DNA of 64,000 bases from Epiperipatus broadwayi (GCA_028023455.1 JAQFVV010006696.1:218501-282500); one strand, 5' to 3'. Shown: positions 23,930 to 36,929, counted from the stretch's first letter. Notes: generated by a model not told the origin, from the sequence alone. Numbers and translations: made by a program.

Positions 23930-25907
23930 AACAGTAGTTGTTGATAAAGATGAACCAATATTAATTGGAACTAACCAGAATTGTCCCATCATAACTATAA
24001 AAAATGATCTGTCTCAGCTCAGGCTTTAGTTGATTCAGGGGTCAGATGTCCCTACTTTCCAGTCATTTTTATTATGCAATTAAAACAACAGACTCCCCTA
24101 TATACATGTCCTCTGAAGAGACTGTAAGTTACATTGGCTAATAGAAAAAAAAGCATACCTAGAGACAAAGCAAGTTCGGATCAGTAAATGTCTGGGAAAT
24201 ATTGTAGTAAACCAGGTACTTTTGATAATGCCCTGAGATATTGTATTGGAAACATATTTTTTTCATCAGCATAAATGTGTGCTTGATTATGCTTGATGCT
24301 TATTTCAGTGTAGAAAAAGCATTATACCTCTAGAGAAAATGAAAAATTATCAGACATTTAAAATACACTGTATACAATCAGACTTAGAAACCATTGAAAT
24401 TTATAAGATAGAACAGTCTATACTAAATTGAACAGAATAACAACAATCTTTTAACACATCTGTTAACATAGTTACATACCATTTTAATAGACCCCTGGCT
24501 ATGAAAGGGTATATTCATAGAATTAAAGTAATAGAGGGAAATCATTTTCAAAGTCATTCTTACCCCATTCCATTTAAATATAAAGCTGAGGTGGATAGTC
24601 AGATACAACAGATGATCAAATGGAGTGTTATTTGTAAGCAGGAATCATCATATATTAACCTTTGGTGGTAGTAAACAGAAAAAGGGGAGGTTAGAATATA
24701 TTTGTGTGCTGGCTGTTTAAATGCAATCACAATTTCTGAAAAAGACATCCATTCTACAATAATTGAAATTCTGACAGGAATTCAAGGAAAAACTATTTTT
24801 AGTATGTTGGACTTGACTTCTTGTTATTGGTAGATACCAATTCATCCATCAGGTCACCAATATACAATCTTGTGGTTTAAAGGTATATGTATGTTTTAAT
24901 CAGGTAGTGTTTAGGTTGATCAACAGTGGATTAGTGCTGTTAAGGTGTTTGAATCAGATATTGTCAGAGAATGTTAAAATGTTATAGTAATGTGCATGGA
25001 TGATGTGGTTATTACCTCCAGAAATATTGAAGACCACTGGAAGCAATTGGATATCTTTTTGACAGAATGGCATGAAAAATGTCATAATCAACTTGCAGAA
25101 AAGTTACTTAACCATGAATGAAGTGGTATTTTTCGGCTTCTTATTTGGGAAGGATGGGATTCAATCCCATCCAGGTAAATTAGCTGCAATTGAGCATTTT
25201 CCTGTGCCTGCTAAGAGACATCAGGTGATGTCATTTTGGGTGTCTCTGCAACTTTTACTACTGGTTTTATGAAAATTTTGCTATAGAATCATTATCCTTA
25301 GTCAAGGTTTTAAAAAAAGTTCAGAAGTCATTGTGAGGTTCACAACAAGAACAGGAGTTTCAGCTCATCAAGAATAAGTTTCTGAAACATATAGTTTTGT
25401 CTTACAATGATTTTTTAAACCTTTTATATAAAGTCTTATAGTAGTTGACATTTATTTTGAGTAGTCTTATTCCAAATTGATGAGCAGAAATTCCATAAGG
25501 TATTATATTTTTGTAGCCACACCCTAAAAGGAGCTGAAAATAATTAATAGACTTCTAAAAAGGAGATTTTTGCCATTGAATGGGCCTTCAGAAAGTTCAA
25601 ACAATTTTTGCTGGGCTCAAACTTCATTTTTATTACTGACCATAAGTGTTTGGAATTTCTGAACAATAGCTAATTGACAAATAATCAGATGATTCAATGG
25701 AGCTTGATCTTACAAAAGTTTAAATATAGGGTGGTCCTTTTCCCTGGCATAGATAACATTGTGGCTGATGTCTTACCTCAGCAACATGTAGATCATTCAC
25801 AGCATGATCTCTACTCTTATAATTTAAGTATTGTCATGATTACGTTGGTTATACATAAGTCTGAGGAGCAGAATTTTATAGAAACTAACAGAAATACAGG
25901 CAAATGA
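23930..25907 (+). pseudogene. Protease-RT-RNase H remnant of gypsy element B
   Basis: Protease: 'ALVDSG' with DSG codons at 24032-24040. RT (about 24480-25260): 'SYPIPFKYKAEVDSQIQQMI', 'GKTIFSMLDLTSCYW' (the first catalytic Asp region, LD-L-S.Y-Q) and 'CMDDVVITS' with the DD pair at 24999-25004. A further piece 'FFGFLFGKDGIQSHPGKLAAI' is the usual segment after the RT thumb, FLG..vs..GI..dP.K. RNase H (about 25500-25800): 'SHTLKGAE', 'TSKKEIFAIEWAFRKFKQFL', 'FITDHKCLEFL' and 'RVVLFPGIDNIVADVL'. Every landmark of gypsy RT-RH is present, but stops occur throughout, so it is dead although the YxDD-type box is intact. Confidence 0.85.
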
Positions 25908-26059
25908 TCTGGATTATGCTCCAATGGTAAAATATAAAAATGAAGCACTGAGTCCCTCAAAATGAACCTATCTAAGTTAGAAAAACAAAATGGCACTCAT
26001 CATATCAAGGATGGTATCCTTCAATACAAGGTTACTATAGAAGAAGATTCCTGGGGAAA

Positions 26060-26800
26060 CCTTCATACCTAAAAAGTTAGAAATAATTTGATTGAATATG
26101 TGCATTGTCTTTATGCACATTTTGGTCAGCATAAGGTTGTGTATGTGATCCAAGAATTATTTCACTGGATAGCATTGCACTCCAATATCTTATCAGTTTT
26201 CAGACATGGCCACACCTGTTCACAAACAACACCTGTAAATAAAAATTTTACTATAGTCTTGCAACCCATTTTGGCACATGATCATAACAAATATCTAGCT
26301 ATTGACTTTTATGGTAAATTTCCAGTGTATTAGGGCTACTAGTATTATGTTGTCATGTATGATGTCTTTTCAAAATATGTGACAACTGATCCATTTGGAA
26401 AGGCTGATGCTTCAATGTTTTACAAGAGCAGAAAATTCCTAGAATCAACAAGCCTCAATGTATACTTTTGGGTGATGGAACACCCATTAAATCTCACCAG
26501 TGGAAGCATTGGCTTCAGCAACAGGATATAAATATTTATTAATGTGCAGACATAATCCTCAATCTAATCCCTATGAGCGGGTTATGAGGGAACTTAACTG
26601 TTTATTTTGGCTGTATGTCAACCATAACCATAGTGAATGGGTGAAACAGACTAAGAATGTTGTTTAATTACATAAATGGACATTAAATGATTCCACAGGG
26701 TTTACAGTCATTAGGTAGCATTGGGGAAAAATATCCTATAATCATCAAAGTTCCATTACACATTAATCATGATAATATTGATAAAGAATAGGAAAAAAAT
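26060..26800 (+). pseudogene. Integrase remnant of gypsy element B
   Basis: The zinc-binding start 'HCLYAHFGQHKVVYVIQELF' is followed by an H...C..C-like 'RHGHTCSQTTPVNK'. The core strand 'YLAIDFYGKFP' (first catalytic Asp) and 'YYVVMYDVFSKYVTTDPF' follow. A later shifted piece 'NPQSNPYERVMRELN' near 26550-26600 carries the last catalytic Glu. These are the H-H-C-C and D,D-35-E landmarks of gypsy integrases. Frame changes near 26335 and beyond break the protein. Confidence 0.8.
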
Positions 26801-28189
26801 AGCTAGGATAAAATTAAGGCACATGGCTGAATTCTGAGTAAGGCATGCAAAATGGCATACCTGCCAATTCAACACTGGTAAATGGATTTTTGTATTAACA
26901 TTATGTGAGCAATCCAACCTGGCATCAGTACAAAAACAATTCTGATATATATAATGGACCTTTTACTATATAAAAAATATGGTCAGAATTCCTTTCTTCT
27001 GGAAGACAAGGAGTTCAGGAGTCCTATAAGCCTGCAGTCTTAGACCTGTTGAACAAAGAATCAATAATGATATGTTAAGTAGTAAAAATGATTATTAGAT
27101 GTAATAAAGCAATTGATTGTAGTTAACACATAGGATAAACGTTCAGCTGGAATTTTGAAGGGATGTTTTAACATGTTTAAAAAAGAAAATAGCACAAGAA
27201 TGTTATTTTTATCGGATGATTGGTCAGTTGAGCCAGATAGTTTAAAACCCCAAAATGTCACCCTAAAAAATAAACAAATAATAATAACAAAATTAAAACC
27301 AACTTTTAGTTTTATTAAATTTCAAAAAAGAAAGCCATGTAAAAGTTTGTTTATAAAAGTATGTGTAATGACACTCATACTTAGTTCTTTAAAATTTGGT
27401 CATTTTTACTTTTTTAATTGATTTTAATTATAAGATAGTTTTCTTTTACCATTGGTTATGATTATAATTAATTTCTAATTATTTTTTTTTTAAGCTGAGA
27501 CTTGTTATTAAATATATCTTTGAATTAATTATAAATAAAATTTACCCATGGGAGAATCATTAATTAGGATTAAGACTGGGATACGGTTGCCTTGTTGAAA
27601 AAAACCACTAATTAAAAAAAGGTTTTGGAAAGATAAAGAGTTTTTTTTTTAAAAAAAAAGAGACCTGGGATTTCAGAAGGGAGATTTCTTCAGCTATGAT
27701 TACTGCCCCTGCTAGTGAGTTGGAGGCCACTTTTGTACACCCCACTTTAAATACTATTTGTATTGAAGTGTGGTTATAATTGCCTCTGTCGCAAAACTAT
27801 ATTTAAGGAAAAACTGTTTCAATAGATTTTCACCATATCTGGATAGACAAATTCAAGACGGATCTCAAAGCAAAAATATTCTGTCAAACATATATAGAAA
27901 CTGAGCCAGCATTGTCTCCTGCCTTCTCAAAACAATTGAAATCTAAAATCTTAACCAGAATTCACCATGGAGTGAACCCTATATATGCCAACTTGAAGAC
28001 ATCAGCAAATTGTGAAATTATACCTTGAGGTAACATATTTCGTTTATTCTTTCCAGGATAGAATTTTTAGTGTCAGCTTAATCTTAAAGTAACTTATTTT
28101 ATCATATTACTGGTTTATACATTTAAATATATAGAGCATATATTCTGGTTGATTTTTTGTTGTATTTACCATAGGAATTGAAATCATAG
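26801..28189. other. 3' internal part / outer LTR of gypsy element B
   Basis: Contains an 88-codon plus-strand open frame (27155-27421) with no recognised motif. 27650-28030 is somewhat richer in G+C ('gctagtgagttggaggcc') but gave no convincing protein. It is probably part of the element. Confidence 0.35.
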
Positions 28190-29110
28190 TTTTAAGAGTC
28201 CAAATTTATTTTCTATTTAGTTATCAGAATATGTTGTGAGTTTATATGTTATATTCCTAATATTTCTTTTGTTTATTTCACTAGTGATTTCTAAATGCTT
28301 TGACAGTTTTCATAATTTTTATTTGCTCACCTGTTCTTAGTTTTCATTGTAAAATAAATAATTTTAATTATGTTTAGTTTGCATTTCTTGCAAACATCAA
28401 ATCTTTTGTTTGGTGGTTTATCATCTTTATTGTTCTGATTTTCGGAAATGAGAGATTTCTTTCTAGAATATATAAAATCATTATATATGCATATTTTGTC
28501 TTTTATGTAAAATCAACAATGTTTGCTTTAAATCCAATATAACATGGAGCAGTCCAGCAGCATTATAACATCATTAGTTAAAAAGCTACTGATCGATTTT
28601 CTGCACTGGTTTCGTTGATTTCATACAAGACTGTAATTGTTTACATATCTCTTAATTTGGAAACTAGAGATGCTGTTCTTTGTAATATTATAAATTGCCA
28701 GCAGAAAGCTATTATCCAATCTATTTTTTTTTTTTTAAATTTATAAAAGAGAGAAATTTTACTGCAAAGGCATTTAATGTTTTCGTGTTCGCTGTACTCA
28801 TGCGCACTGTATGATCAATATGGGTAGTCAACTATAAATCAATTTTTTTATTTATGGCTAGATTTATTTATCCTCTTGTCCTGATTTTAATATAATTTTC
28901 CAACTGCTTTAACTTAATTTAGCTGATGTTTGTCTTAATGCTTTTATTTCTCAATTGACTGAACAATATTCTCAAGCTCTTGCTTTCTCACTGAGTTTTA
29001 GTCCAGCACATTCAGTTTCATATATCCATTCCACCCTTGAATAAATGTCTAGTTCCAAATTCTCAGACTATGTTTGCCCTTCTGGTTAGTATATGCAAAT
29101 TATAAAATAA
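28190..29110 (+). repeat. LTR-like region of gypsy element B
   Basis: Homologous in reverse orientation to 2286-3260. The matched block 'gttttagtccagcacattca' lies at 28996-29015, and similarity extends upstream through 'ctgctggca.tttat' and 'gtttgcatttcttgcaaac'. Its position 3' of the integrase suits a 3' LTR. Confidence 0.6.
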
Positions 29111-29599
29111 GTATCTAATAAAAATTGTTTTAAATTACATATCTCAATTTCCATTAATCTAGGTTACTTAACTACCTAAAAAATATCTACCTCTGATGAT
29201 GCTAAATTTCTATCCTTATTGATTGATACATTTATACTTAACAAATATTCATGTAAGCTTATATATGTCACTAGATGTGTGTGTTAATCCCCATTTTAAC
29301 AAAATTTGTACTTAACCAATATGAACAACTTATTTTCATGATACCTGACTTAATACACAATAAAAAAAACATTTTATAAAAAAGTCATAGATAAATTGTT
29401 ACATGGAATGATAATCGAACAACACATAATATATTGATTGTTTTAATACTTAGAGAAAGAGAGACAAATTGATTTATTTAAAGGAAAAGTATTAATTGTC
29501 ACTGAGAAAACAAAATTAAAATTGGTATTACCCAGTTTATTTATTTCTGATATAAAGACATTTTCACTAAGTCCAATGGATTACATTTTGAGAGTCAGC

Positions 29600-30240
29600 T
29601 TCTCTAAGGTTGAGAATTTGAATTCAGCCACATACCAATGTTCGACATAAATAGATTTATCAATTCTGTAGATTTATCAATTATAGCAGTTGGCAGGAAA
29701 AGTTCTATTTTTGTCTTGGTCTTGCAATTCTTCTTCCAACTTCCTTCACATTCTCTTCACTTCATAATTTACTATAACCTCTGTTATATTCACTTGTTTA
29801 TATATTCACTTTACTGTTTTTGTTGTATCTAGAAAATATGTCTTAAGGTCATTTACTTCTACTTTTATATCTTTTTTAAATTGGCTTTCTTGTTCACATC
29901 TTCACAACCTTCTTTTATTTTTAAAAATTCTTCTTGTACATCTTCCATATTAGTCTCTATATCTTGGGACTTGTTATCAATCTTTCTTGAGACCATTCAA
30001 ATTTACTGGATTGGTTCATTAAACTTTTCATTTATCTCCTTGATACATTTCTTCTTGAGTTCTACTTTTTGATTGAATAGTCTATCTAAAATTTCATTTA
30101 TTTACTTGACTGGGTTTTATCATTTATTGGATAGACTATCTATTATTTTCATTATTTGGTCTAACAGGAATTTTAGACCATCTAGCTGAACACATTCTGA
30201 TCATACAAATCATTCTTTCTTGTCATATTCCATGTTGATC
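29600..30240 (-). pseudogene. gag coiled-coil remnant of a third gypsy element (C)
   Basis: The minus strand reads, with stops, Lys/Glu-rich heptad-like stretches such as 'SQDIETNMEDVQEEFLKIKE' (around 29885-29960). This resembles the gag coiled coil at 1169-1531. A primer-binding-site-like sequence lies upstream on the same strand at 31477-31494. The plus-strand open frames here are its antisense. No capsid or pol part was recognised. Confidence 0.45.
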
Positions 30241-31476
30241 TATTATTATATAAAAAATTAATGCTATTAGCTTATTGATTTTAAATAAGTAATATGTTTT
30301 TCTTATCTATTGAATTTGATTATTTGTTGTCAGGTTTCATGACCATCAAATAACTGCACATCCATGCTCACATTCTAAGGACACATTCCCTATTGACTAA
30401 TTTGTCTTTATTACCTTACTTTTTATTCTTCCAAATTATTTTCTCATATTCATTATTTAATTACTCATCAAACAATAATTTACATAGTACATGTATATAT
30501 CCATAACAGAGTTCATACTTCAAATTATATTGTCATCTATATTTCTAGGGATGTGACAAATACTGATGGCTAACTGAATGTCTAGCAGCTCACAATTCTG
30601 AGACAAATAAAAGAATTCAGTAACAGTACTTCAAGCACACAATGCAACATAAATATCCAGAACACCCTTCCTATCCAATTACTTTAGGATACCACAATGC
30701 TTGATAAAATAATACAAACTGCATATTACAATGACCTTCTTCTTTTAAGTTTGAGGCACTGGAAATATTCTTTGCTTGCTTTCTAGGAGACCTAGAGGTT
30801 GTTATTGTTTTGCTTATTATAAGTCTTAGAGTTTTTTAAACATATTTACAAAAATCTATGCCTAGCTCTCGTTCTATGAACATTGAGGCTGAGATTATGT
30901 TAGGTCTACAGTTAATTGCTCTTGATAAATAATAAGTAACAATTTGTGTTGGAGTATTGAATGAGATTGAACAGTCATGATTTGAATGAATACATCACAT
31001 TCTTAAGGTAATGACAAAACTTTACATCCATCATACAAAACAGAAAATATTGCTAAGCATACTCCGATAATCAAATACCCAATCCAATCTCCAATACAAT
31101 AGAATTTCTATAACATGAACTACTTAAATATGCATGATAATTACTATTTTATAAATTATAATCATCAATATTCTAGCCCCTATCTCACAATAAAAGTTTA
31201 TTAATAATAAAAGTTTAAAAAGAAAAGTGTTTTGCTAGTTTAAACAATAACTCAATTTGTGATACATATAAGTCTTGGAATTGAAAACTAAGCTGATTTA
31301 TAACTGTATTCATTTACCAATGTTAATGAAAAAATAAAACAACAATAAACATCATCATATGAAAGTCTAAATTAAAAACACAAAGCCAAAATAATTCTAT
31401 ACTAAAAATAACTATTTTTTGACTAAACATCTCACTTATAACTACTCCTCTTTTCATGTAGATAGGATATATCAGA
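30241..31476. other. Putative leader of gypsy element C; no gene recognised
   Basis: A+T-rich. It lies between the gag remnant and the primer-binding-site-like sequence, and is unusually long for a leader, so an insertion or another element may be hidden here. Confidence 0.3.
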
Positions 31477-31494
31477 CCCTCAGTTGGGATGCCA
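31477..31494 (-). other. Primer-binding-site-like sequence of gypsy element C
   Basis: The minus strand reads TGGCATCCCAACTGAGGG, similar to the primer site at 2254-2271. Immediately upstream on that strand is 'TTAGTGACATA', a plausible degenerate LTR end. Sequence to the right (about 31498-32100) would be the LTR but has no second copy here to confirm it. Confidence 0.45.
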
Positions 31495-32289
31495 TATGTC
31501 ACTAATTGAAAAATATCTTCCACATTGGGGACAAGAAAATAATCCAGTATTGCTTCTTATTCAATCCTTTCACATACTATATCTTTATATCTGGGTGCCA
31601 CTAGACCATCCAAAGCTAGATAAAGTTACACTCAATATCTACTTATAATGGTAAGGGATTTGAAGCTCAGTCATGTAAAACTGTGTAGGATTTCCATTTT
31701 ATAAAATATCATGTGCACTTGGATTAAAGGAAAACCATCCTTATTATTCTCTACTCATGCCAATAAATTTTCAGATAAATTATCATATAAATTTTTAACA
31801 TCATAAATTCTTATTTAATACTATCATAAGCGTTTTAGTTCACATTTAATACTACAGATTATCAAATGCTTCAATGGTAAACCTATCTCTTATGATGTCT
31901 CATAAATAAACAAAAACACAGTGAGAACCATTATTTATGTAAGACCATATATTTGTTTAGGTAAAATCTCTTAATTATCAAATGATTTATGACTGGAAGG
32001 TACAAATATCTAAGTTTAAAAAAAATTACACTGGTAATAATTTAATTTGAATAATAGAAGAAAAAGAACTAAGAATGTGTTTATTATTAAAATCTGATTA
32101 TAAAGACATAATTATCACTCAAATGAATAATCTTAATTTTATAATATTTCATAAAGTAAATATAGAAAATTTACATATTATATATTTTAATAACATTTTT
32201 TTAAAAAAGCTAAAGTTAATGTGATTGATATTAGTACTTACTATAAGACAGTCCTTCTGCTGCAATATGTTCCATAATTTCTTTTAAAA

Positions 32290-33110
32290 TATAAAACTGC
32301 ATAAAGAGAATGAACCATTACATTTAATGGTTGATTTGGGGAGGGGTATGAATCGTTTCATTTAATTAAGAAAATGCTACAAAAAATTTTTGGTTTTGGC
32401 AAATATAAAATATGTTCTTCATTTGATTTTGTTAGTGATGTTAATGATGTAATGTGGACTCTAGACATAAGCAAAATATTAGGATCAATGGATCCAATAG
32501 TTTGTATTGAAATTATTTTCAATGCATTAAGATTAAACAATGTAAAAACATGAAAATAATAAAATTTATAACTGAAACATTAAACCTTATTGACAATAAT
32601 ACTTATGCAGTTTTTAAGAAATTTTTTTATAAAATGGGTAATGTCTGGCCAATGGATTTACCTAATTTTTACTCAGACATGTAATTTTGTAATTTCTACA
32701 TATGTAGAAATTATTCTAAAAAAGGAAAGTTGTCAAAATTCATTACTATATATTATTCATATGTTGATGATGTTTTGTATGTCAATGGCCAAATACAATT
32801 AAAGAGCTGTTAAATTAATTAAATGATTTAAATGGCTTAAATGATAAAAAGCAGATGAACATTTAATATGTGTTCAATTTGTTGCTCATAAAATAACTAG
32901 AAATCAATGTATTCTGGATTAGTGCTTAACCATTAAATCAATATTAAAAAGAGGTTATATTCCATATAAATAAGGTGAACCAGTGTCACATAAAATGACA
33001 GGTTTGAAGTCTTTCTAGTTTAGAAATAATGCTTTTTGCAAATATATATCACATAAAGGCAAACATATTGAAATATATTTGAATAATTGTTAAATGTTCG
33101 TTACAATTAT
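32290..33110 (+). pseudogene. Penelope-like element (family D) reverse transcriptase remnant
   Basis: Broken plus-strand RT parallel to PLE family B: 'YESFHLIKKMLQKIFGFGKY' (compare the B copy 'FIETLLKDVLEFGKYTIS'), 'VMWTLDISKILGSMD' (the first Asp motif, aligned with 'STFDICEMYGSID' of B), 'KMGNVWPMDLP', then the catalytic box 'YSYVDDVLYV' at about 32754-32783. It continues with 'KRGYIPYK' and 'FRNNAFCKYISHKG', matching the RT C-terminal region of B. Several stops and shifts. The endonuclease part is missing; the copy ends near TA repeats at 33115, beside a reversed ~320-bp repeat. Confidence 0.8.
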
Positions 33111-33164
33111 GATCATATACATATATATGATCATATACATATATATATGACAATAGATGATGTT

Positions 33165-33490
33165 CTACCAAAAACACCGTCAAGCGTGTTTGTTTACATA
33201 AACGTCATTGCAAGCATTCACTATCTCCTAACTTAATTTCCACCTTCAGATCATGATTTCAAGCTATTTGATATCGTCAGTGAAGGTCAGGAATAAGAAA
33301 GTATATCTAAACACAAACACTGACCGTTAATGAAACAGTTTCTATTCAGCTTGCAAGCGTGAATCTTTTAGACATGTAATGTCTTCAAACTCAGCATAGC
33401 AAGCCAGATAGCTATATGGGTCTGATATCAGTTCAGCATCACCACATAGTAGAAGCCTCTTCAATACATATCATTGCAGGAAAGACCTCA
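33165..33490 (-). repeat. ~320-bp interspersed repeat, copy 4 (reverse)
   Basis: The reverse complement carries 'ctatgtggtgatgctgaactgatatcagacccatatagctatc', shared with copies at 22480 and 22890. This copy is the richest in G+C and may be closest to the source. Its end 'gacaatagatg.tgttctaccaaaaacac' recurs as a 30-bp fragment at 36487-36516. Confidence 0.75.
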
Positions 33491-35160
33491 AAGGTAGGTA
33501 TATATATATATAATAACCATATATTTTAGTAGAAAATATATGAATTGATGTAACTTATATAAAAATTTCTCTTTCTTCTCTTGGTGATTTGGTTGGCTTG
33601 ATTCGCACTTGAACAGATTACTTTCTTATATTATTTTAATAAATTTAAATTTGCTTCTTTCCATATGCTAACTTATATCAAAATGTTTAACTTTTTAAAA
33701 TTTTTACAACATATTAAAATTTGATAAAATATTATTAAAAATAATATTTTGTTTTTATTTATTTAAAGTAATCTTAAATTATTATTTCTATTGAATTAAA
33801 ATAAAACCATTTGTTCAATTAAAATAAATTATTAAATAAATACAGCAATTGCGTAGGCGTCTCAATGTAATAAAAGAAAAGAGCGCGAATTTCTAGGAGA
33901 ATATCGTCTGTTAGTTTGTCTTTTGTGGGGAAGAAGAACAGAAATGGTAAAGGCAAATAGTGTAAATTTGCTGAGCTTATTTTGAAACCATTAATAAGTG
34001 AATAAATTACACAAAATTTTTATAAACATAAAATAACTTAGTGGTATCTAATTAAGATGGATCACTAAATTTAAAGATCTTTTAAGTCGGTGGAAGAATC
34101 AAATCACGGTAGCTTTCCAATATTACATTTTTTGAAATGTCGGAGCTTCCCAGTTTAAGTTTGAAAGAATTAAAAAAGAATTTGGTATGTTTTGAAATAT
34201 TTATTGTTCTACAATTTGGAAAATTTAAATCAGTGTTTTAATTACAGAAGTTTTATGAAAATGAAAATTTGTTTTTTTAAAAAAAAAAAGAAAAAGTTTA
34301 AGTTAAAATAAAGTAAAGCGTTAAAGCTATAAAATATTTAATATTTCCGTTTTTAATTCTGATAAAATATAATATTGATTGATATTTAACTTTACAATGA
34401 ATTAATATTTGCTAATTAATTTGTTTAAGCTTGGATCATAAACATTTTTCAAATAATTAATCAAAGTTTTTTATAATTGTATCGTCTATTTAAAATGAAT
34501 AAATTAATTGCTGTAATTAGTTATTCCTGGATTAACGAATGGATAAATAAATACTTGCATGGATAGGATAAACTTGGAACACTTTTGATAGAGAGATGTA
34601 GGGATTAATAACTTTATGAAAAACATTTTCATTTAAATTCTGTGTATCCTGTTTTAAAATTGTTTCATGTTTGGAGAGCAAAATCGTTAATCTAATGTTG
34701 TTTTAATAACTAATCAAATGGATATAATTGATGTATGGAATTTAACTAATTATAGCTATTACCTCATATACTTGTTATTCTAACATTGTAATGGATTCCA
34801 GGATCACATTAGGAATTATAAAATGCTATAAATCAATTTATGATAAAATCTGTAAAATTATGTATTTGAACTATAAAATGTTTACATTTAGTTTTATCAC
34901 ACACACAGTTAAATGTTATATGTTAATGAATAATAATTTATTTAATTTTATGTTATATGAACTGATATGAAGTTCATAAGTTATATTTGTTAGATTTAAA
35001 TTAATAAAGGTTGAATAAAATATTTATTCAAAAGAATAGCGTTGGGAGAAAGCTTAAACAGTATAATGAATTATGAGATATAAATCTTTATGAGATATTT
35101 TGTGAGTCTTTCCAGATTTATATTCCATGAATATTATTTAATTATATTATAATGTTTATT
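33491..35160. other. No recognised gene
   Basis: A+T-rich intron sequence. 33840-34160 is slightly richer in G+C ('cgtaggcgtctc', 'gagcgcgaatttctagg') but shows no usable reading frame. Confidence 0.4.
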
Positions 35161-36418
35161 TTAAGAAGATAAGTAGTACATTAGTTGTCCTGATTATTGT
35201 AATATTTTACTAAGAAGAACCACATTTGAAAGTGTAGGTATTCTGAATAATAGAAGAATTGAGGGGGATGATTTGTTTAATGTGAAGTAAATTATAATGT
35301 TGTTTTAGTATGTTAAAGGTTAATCTGTGTGGTGGTTAATCGAGATTATTTTAATTGATTTTGTATTTTAAATTCTGGTGGTGGTTAATGAGAATTGTGT
35401 GATTATAGTATGATTTATGATAGTGTTTAAATAGAAATTAGTATTATTTAATTCTATGTAGATGAATAATAAGGAATATGTTTGTTACAGATATAAGTTG
35501 GGAAAGTATTTTAGTTAATCTGAAATCATCTTCTTCATTTGTAAGATAATTTATGGTTAGATTGATAAATGGAGAGGAATTTATTAGTACTTATGATAAT
35601 TAATGTTGGTTAATTATTATCTAGGAGTGTAAGTTTAATTTTATTTTATTAATGATTAATTATAGTAAAATAAAACATATATTATTTATTATTTATTATA
35701 GGTATAAGTAGGGATTTATTGAATCTGGAAATGATAATATTTATAAGTTAATTGATTTAATAATTGTCTAATATTATTATATTAGATTGAAATAAGGTAT
35801 TTAGGTTTTAAATATGTATGTGAGATGTATTGAGAAAGTTATTGAAATATTTAATTATTTTATTTGTTTATTTATGTTTTATTTAAAATATTGAAATTAA
35901 TATTTATTGTTATAAAGTTTGTAAATAAAAGTTGTTTATAATTAAACTTACTGTGTGTATGTGTATTATAAATGAAATATAAATTTGGATAGAGATAATT
36001 ATGAGATAATTGAATTAATTTATTGTTAATGATATAAAATTTATTAATATTTTGAGAAAAATTAAGATTTTTGCTTTGGTAGTATATGATTGTAAGTAAA
36101 TAAAATATTTATTTTATATTGTGGTTTAGTTGATTCATATAAAATAAAATTAATTATAAATTTGGATTTATTAATAATGATATGTTAAATATTTAAAATT
36201 TTAAATTTATTAAAATAAGAGTTAATGATTTTAATATAAAGAAATTATTATTTTATTTGAGTTATGATAATTTTAGAAATATATAGATGATTAATTTATA
36301 ATTTATTATTAAATTATATATTTAGGGTTAAAATATAGTTATAATTTGTTTATATTTTATAATTATGTATTTTGTAATAAATTTAATGTTTTTTTATGTG
36401 GTGTTATATGTTATGGGT
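35161..36418. other. C-depleted, strand-asymmetric tract
   Basis: The plus strand almost lacks cytosine. In 35761-36420 I count about 5 C against about 86 G in 660 bases. No tandem period or reading frame explains it. It ends at an 11-base G run (36419-36429) followed by TA repeats. Confidence 0.85.
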
Positions 36419-36486
36419 GGGGGGGGGGGATATATATATATATGAAAAACAAAAACACAAGTTAAAACTTGCTAATACTTGTATTT

Positions 36487-36514
36487 ATGACAATAGATGG
36501 TGTTCTACCAAAAA

Positions 36515-36544
<30 letters not shown>
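36487..36544. repeat. End fragment of the ~320-bp repeat followed by (TA)n
   Basis: 30 bases 'gacaatagatggtgttctac...aacact' match the outer end of the repeat at 33165, then pure TA from 36516. Confidence 0.8.
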
Positions 36545-36545
<1 letters not shown>

Positions 36546-36680
36546 ATGTTATTAAATATATTAATATGAGATATAAGAATAAAAATTTTAATAATAATAG
36601 TGATTCTCTTGGTAATAAAACATATCTATCTTAATATCATGCATTTCAAATGATCAACTAAATTATATAAAGAGTATTTT

Positions 36681-36885
36681 AATCACATTCATATCGGCTT
36701 TTTCAAACCAAATTGTGCAAACGCTTTTTGCGAGTGTTAAATAATAAATGAATACCCTCTGACCCATACAAGATATAGAATTTATGCAGCAATCTTGTAT
36801 GGGTCAGAGGGTATTCATTTATTATTTAACACTCGCAAAAATCATTTGCACAATTTGGTTTGAAAAAGCCGATATGAATGTGATT
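36681..36885. repeat. Fold-back hairpin, 94-bp arms
   Basis: Arms 36681-36774 and 36792-36885 are reverse complements with only a few mismatches (around 36721-36724), separated by a 17-base loop. It lies about 50 bp upstream of a PLE endonuclease fragment. Confidence 0.95.
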
Positions 36886-36929
36886 ACAATTGTATACAGA
36901 TGCTATAAAAAATAAATGCTGATTTATAA

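Larger units (their letters stand above)
23930..29110 (+). mobile_element. Decayed Ty3/gypsy-like retrotransposon (element B)
   Basis: Plus-strand remnants of aspartic protease, RT, RNase H and integrase in gypsy order are followed by a region homologous to the LTR-like block at 2286-3260. All reading frames are interrupted by stops. It is nested in the long intron of the minus-strand protease gene, antisense to it. The 5' LTR and gag were not recognised. Confidence 0.75.
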
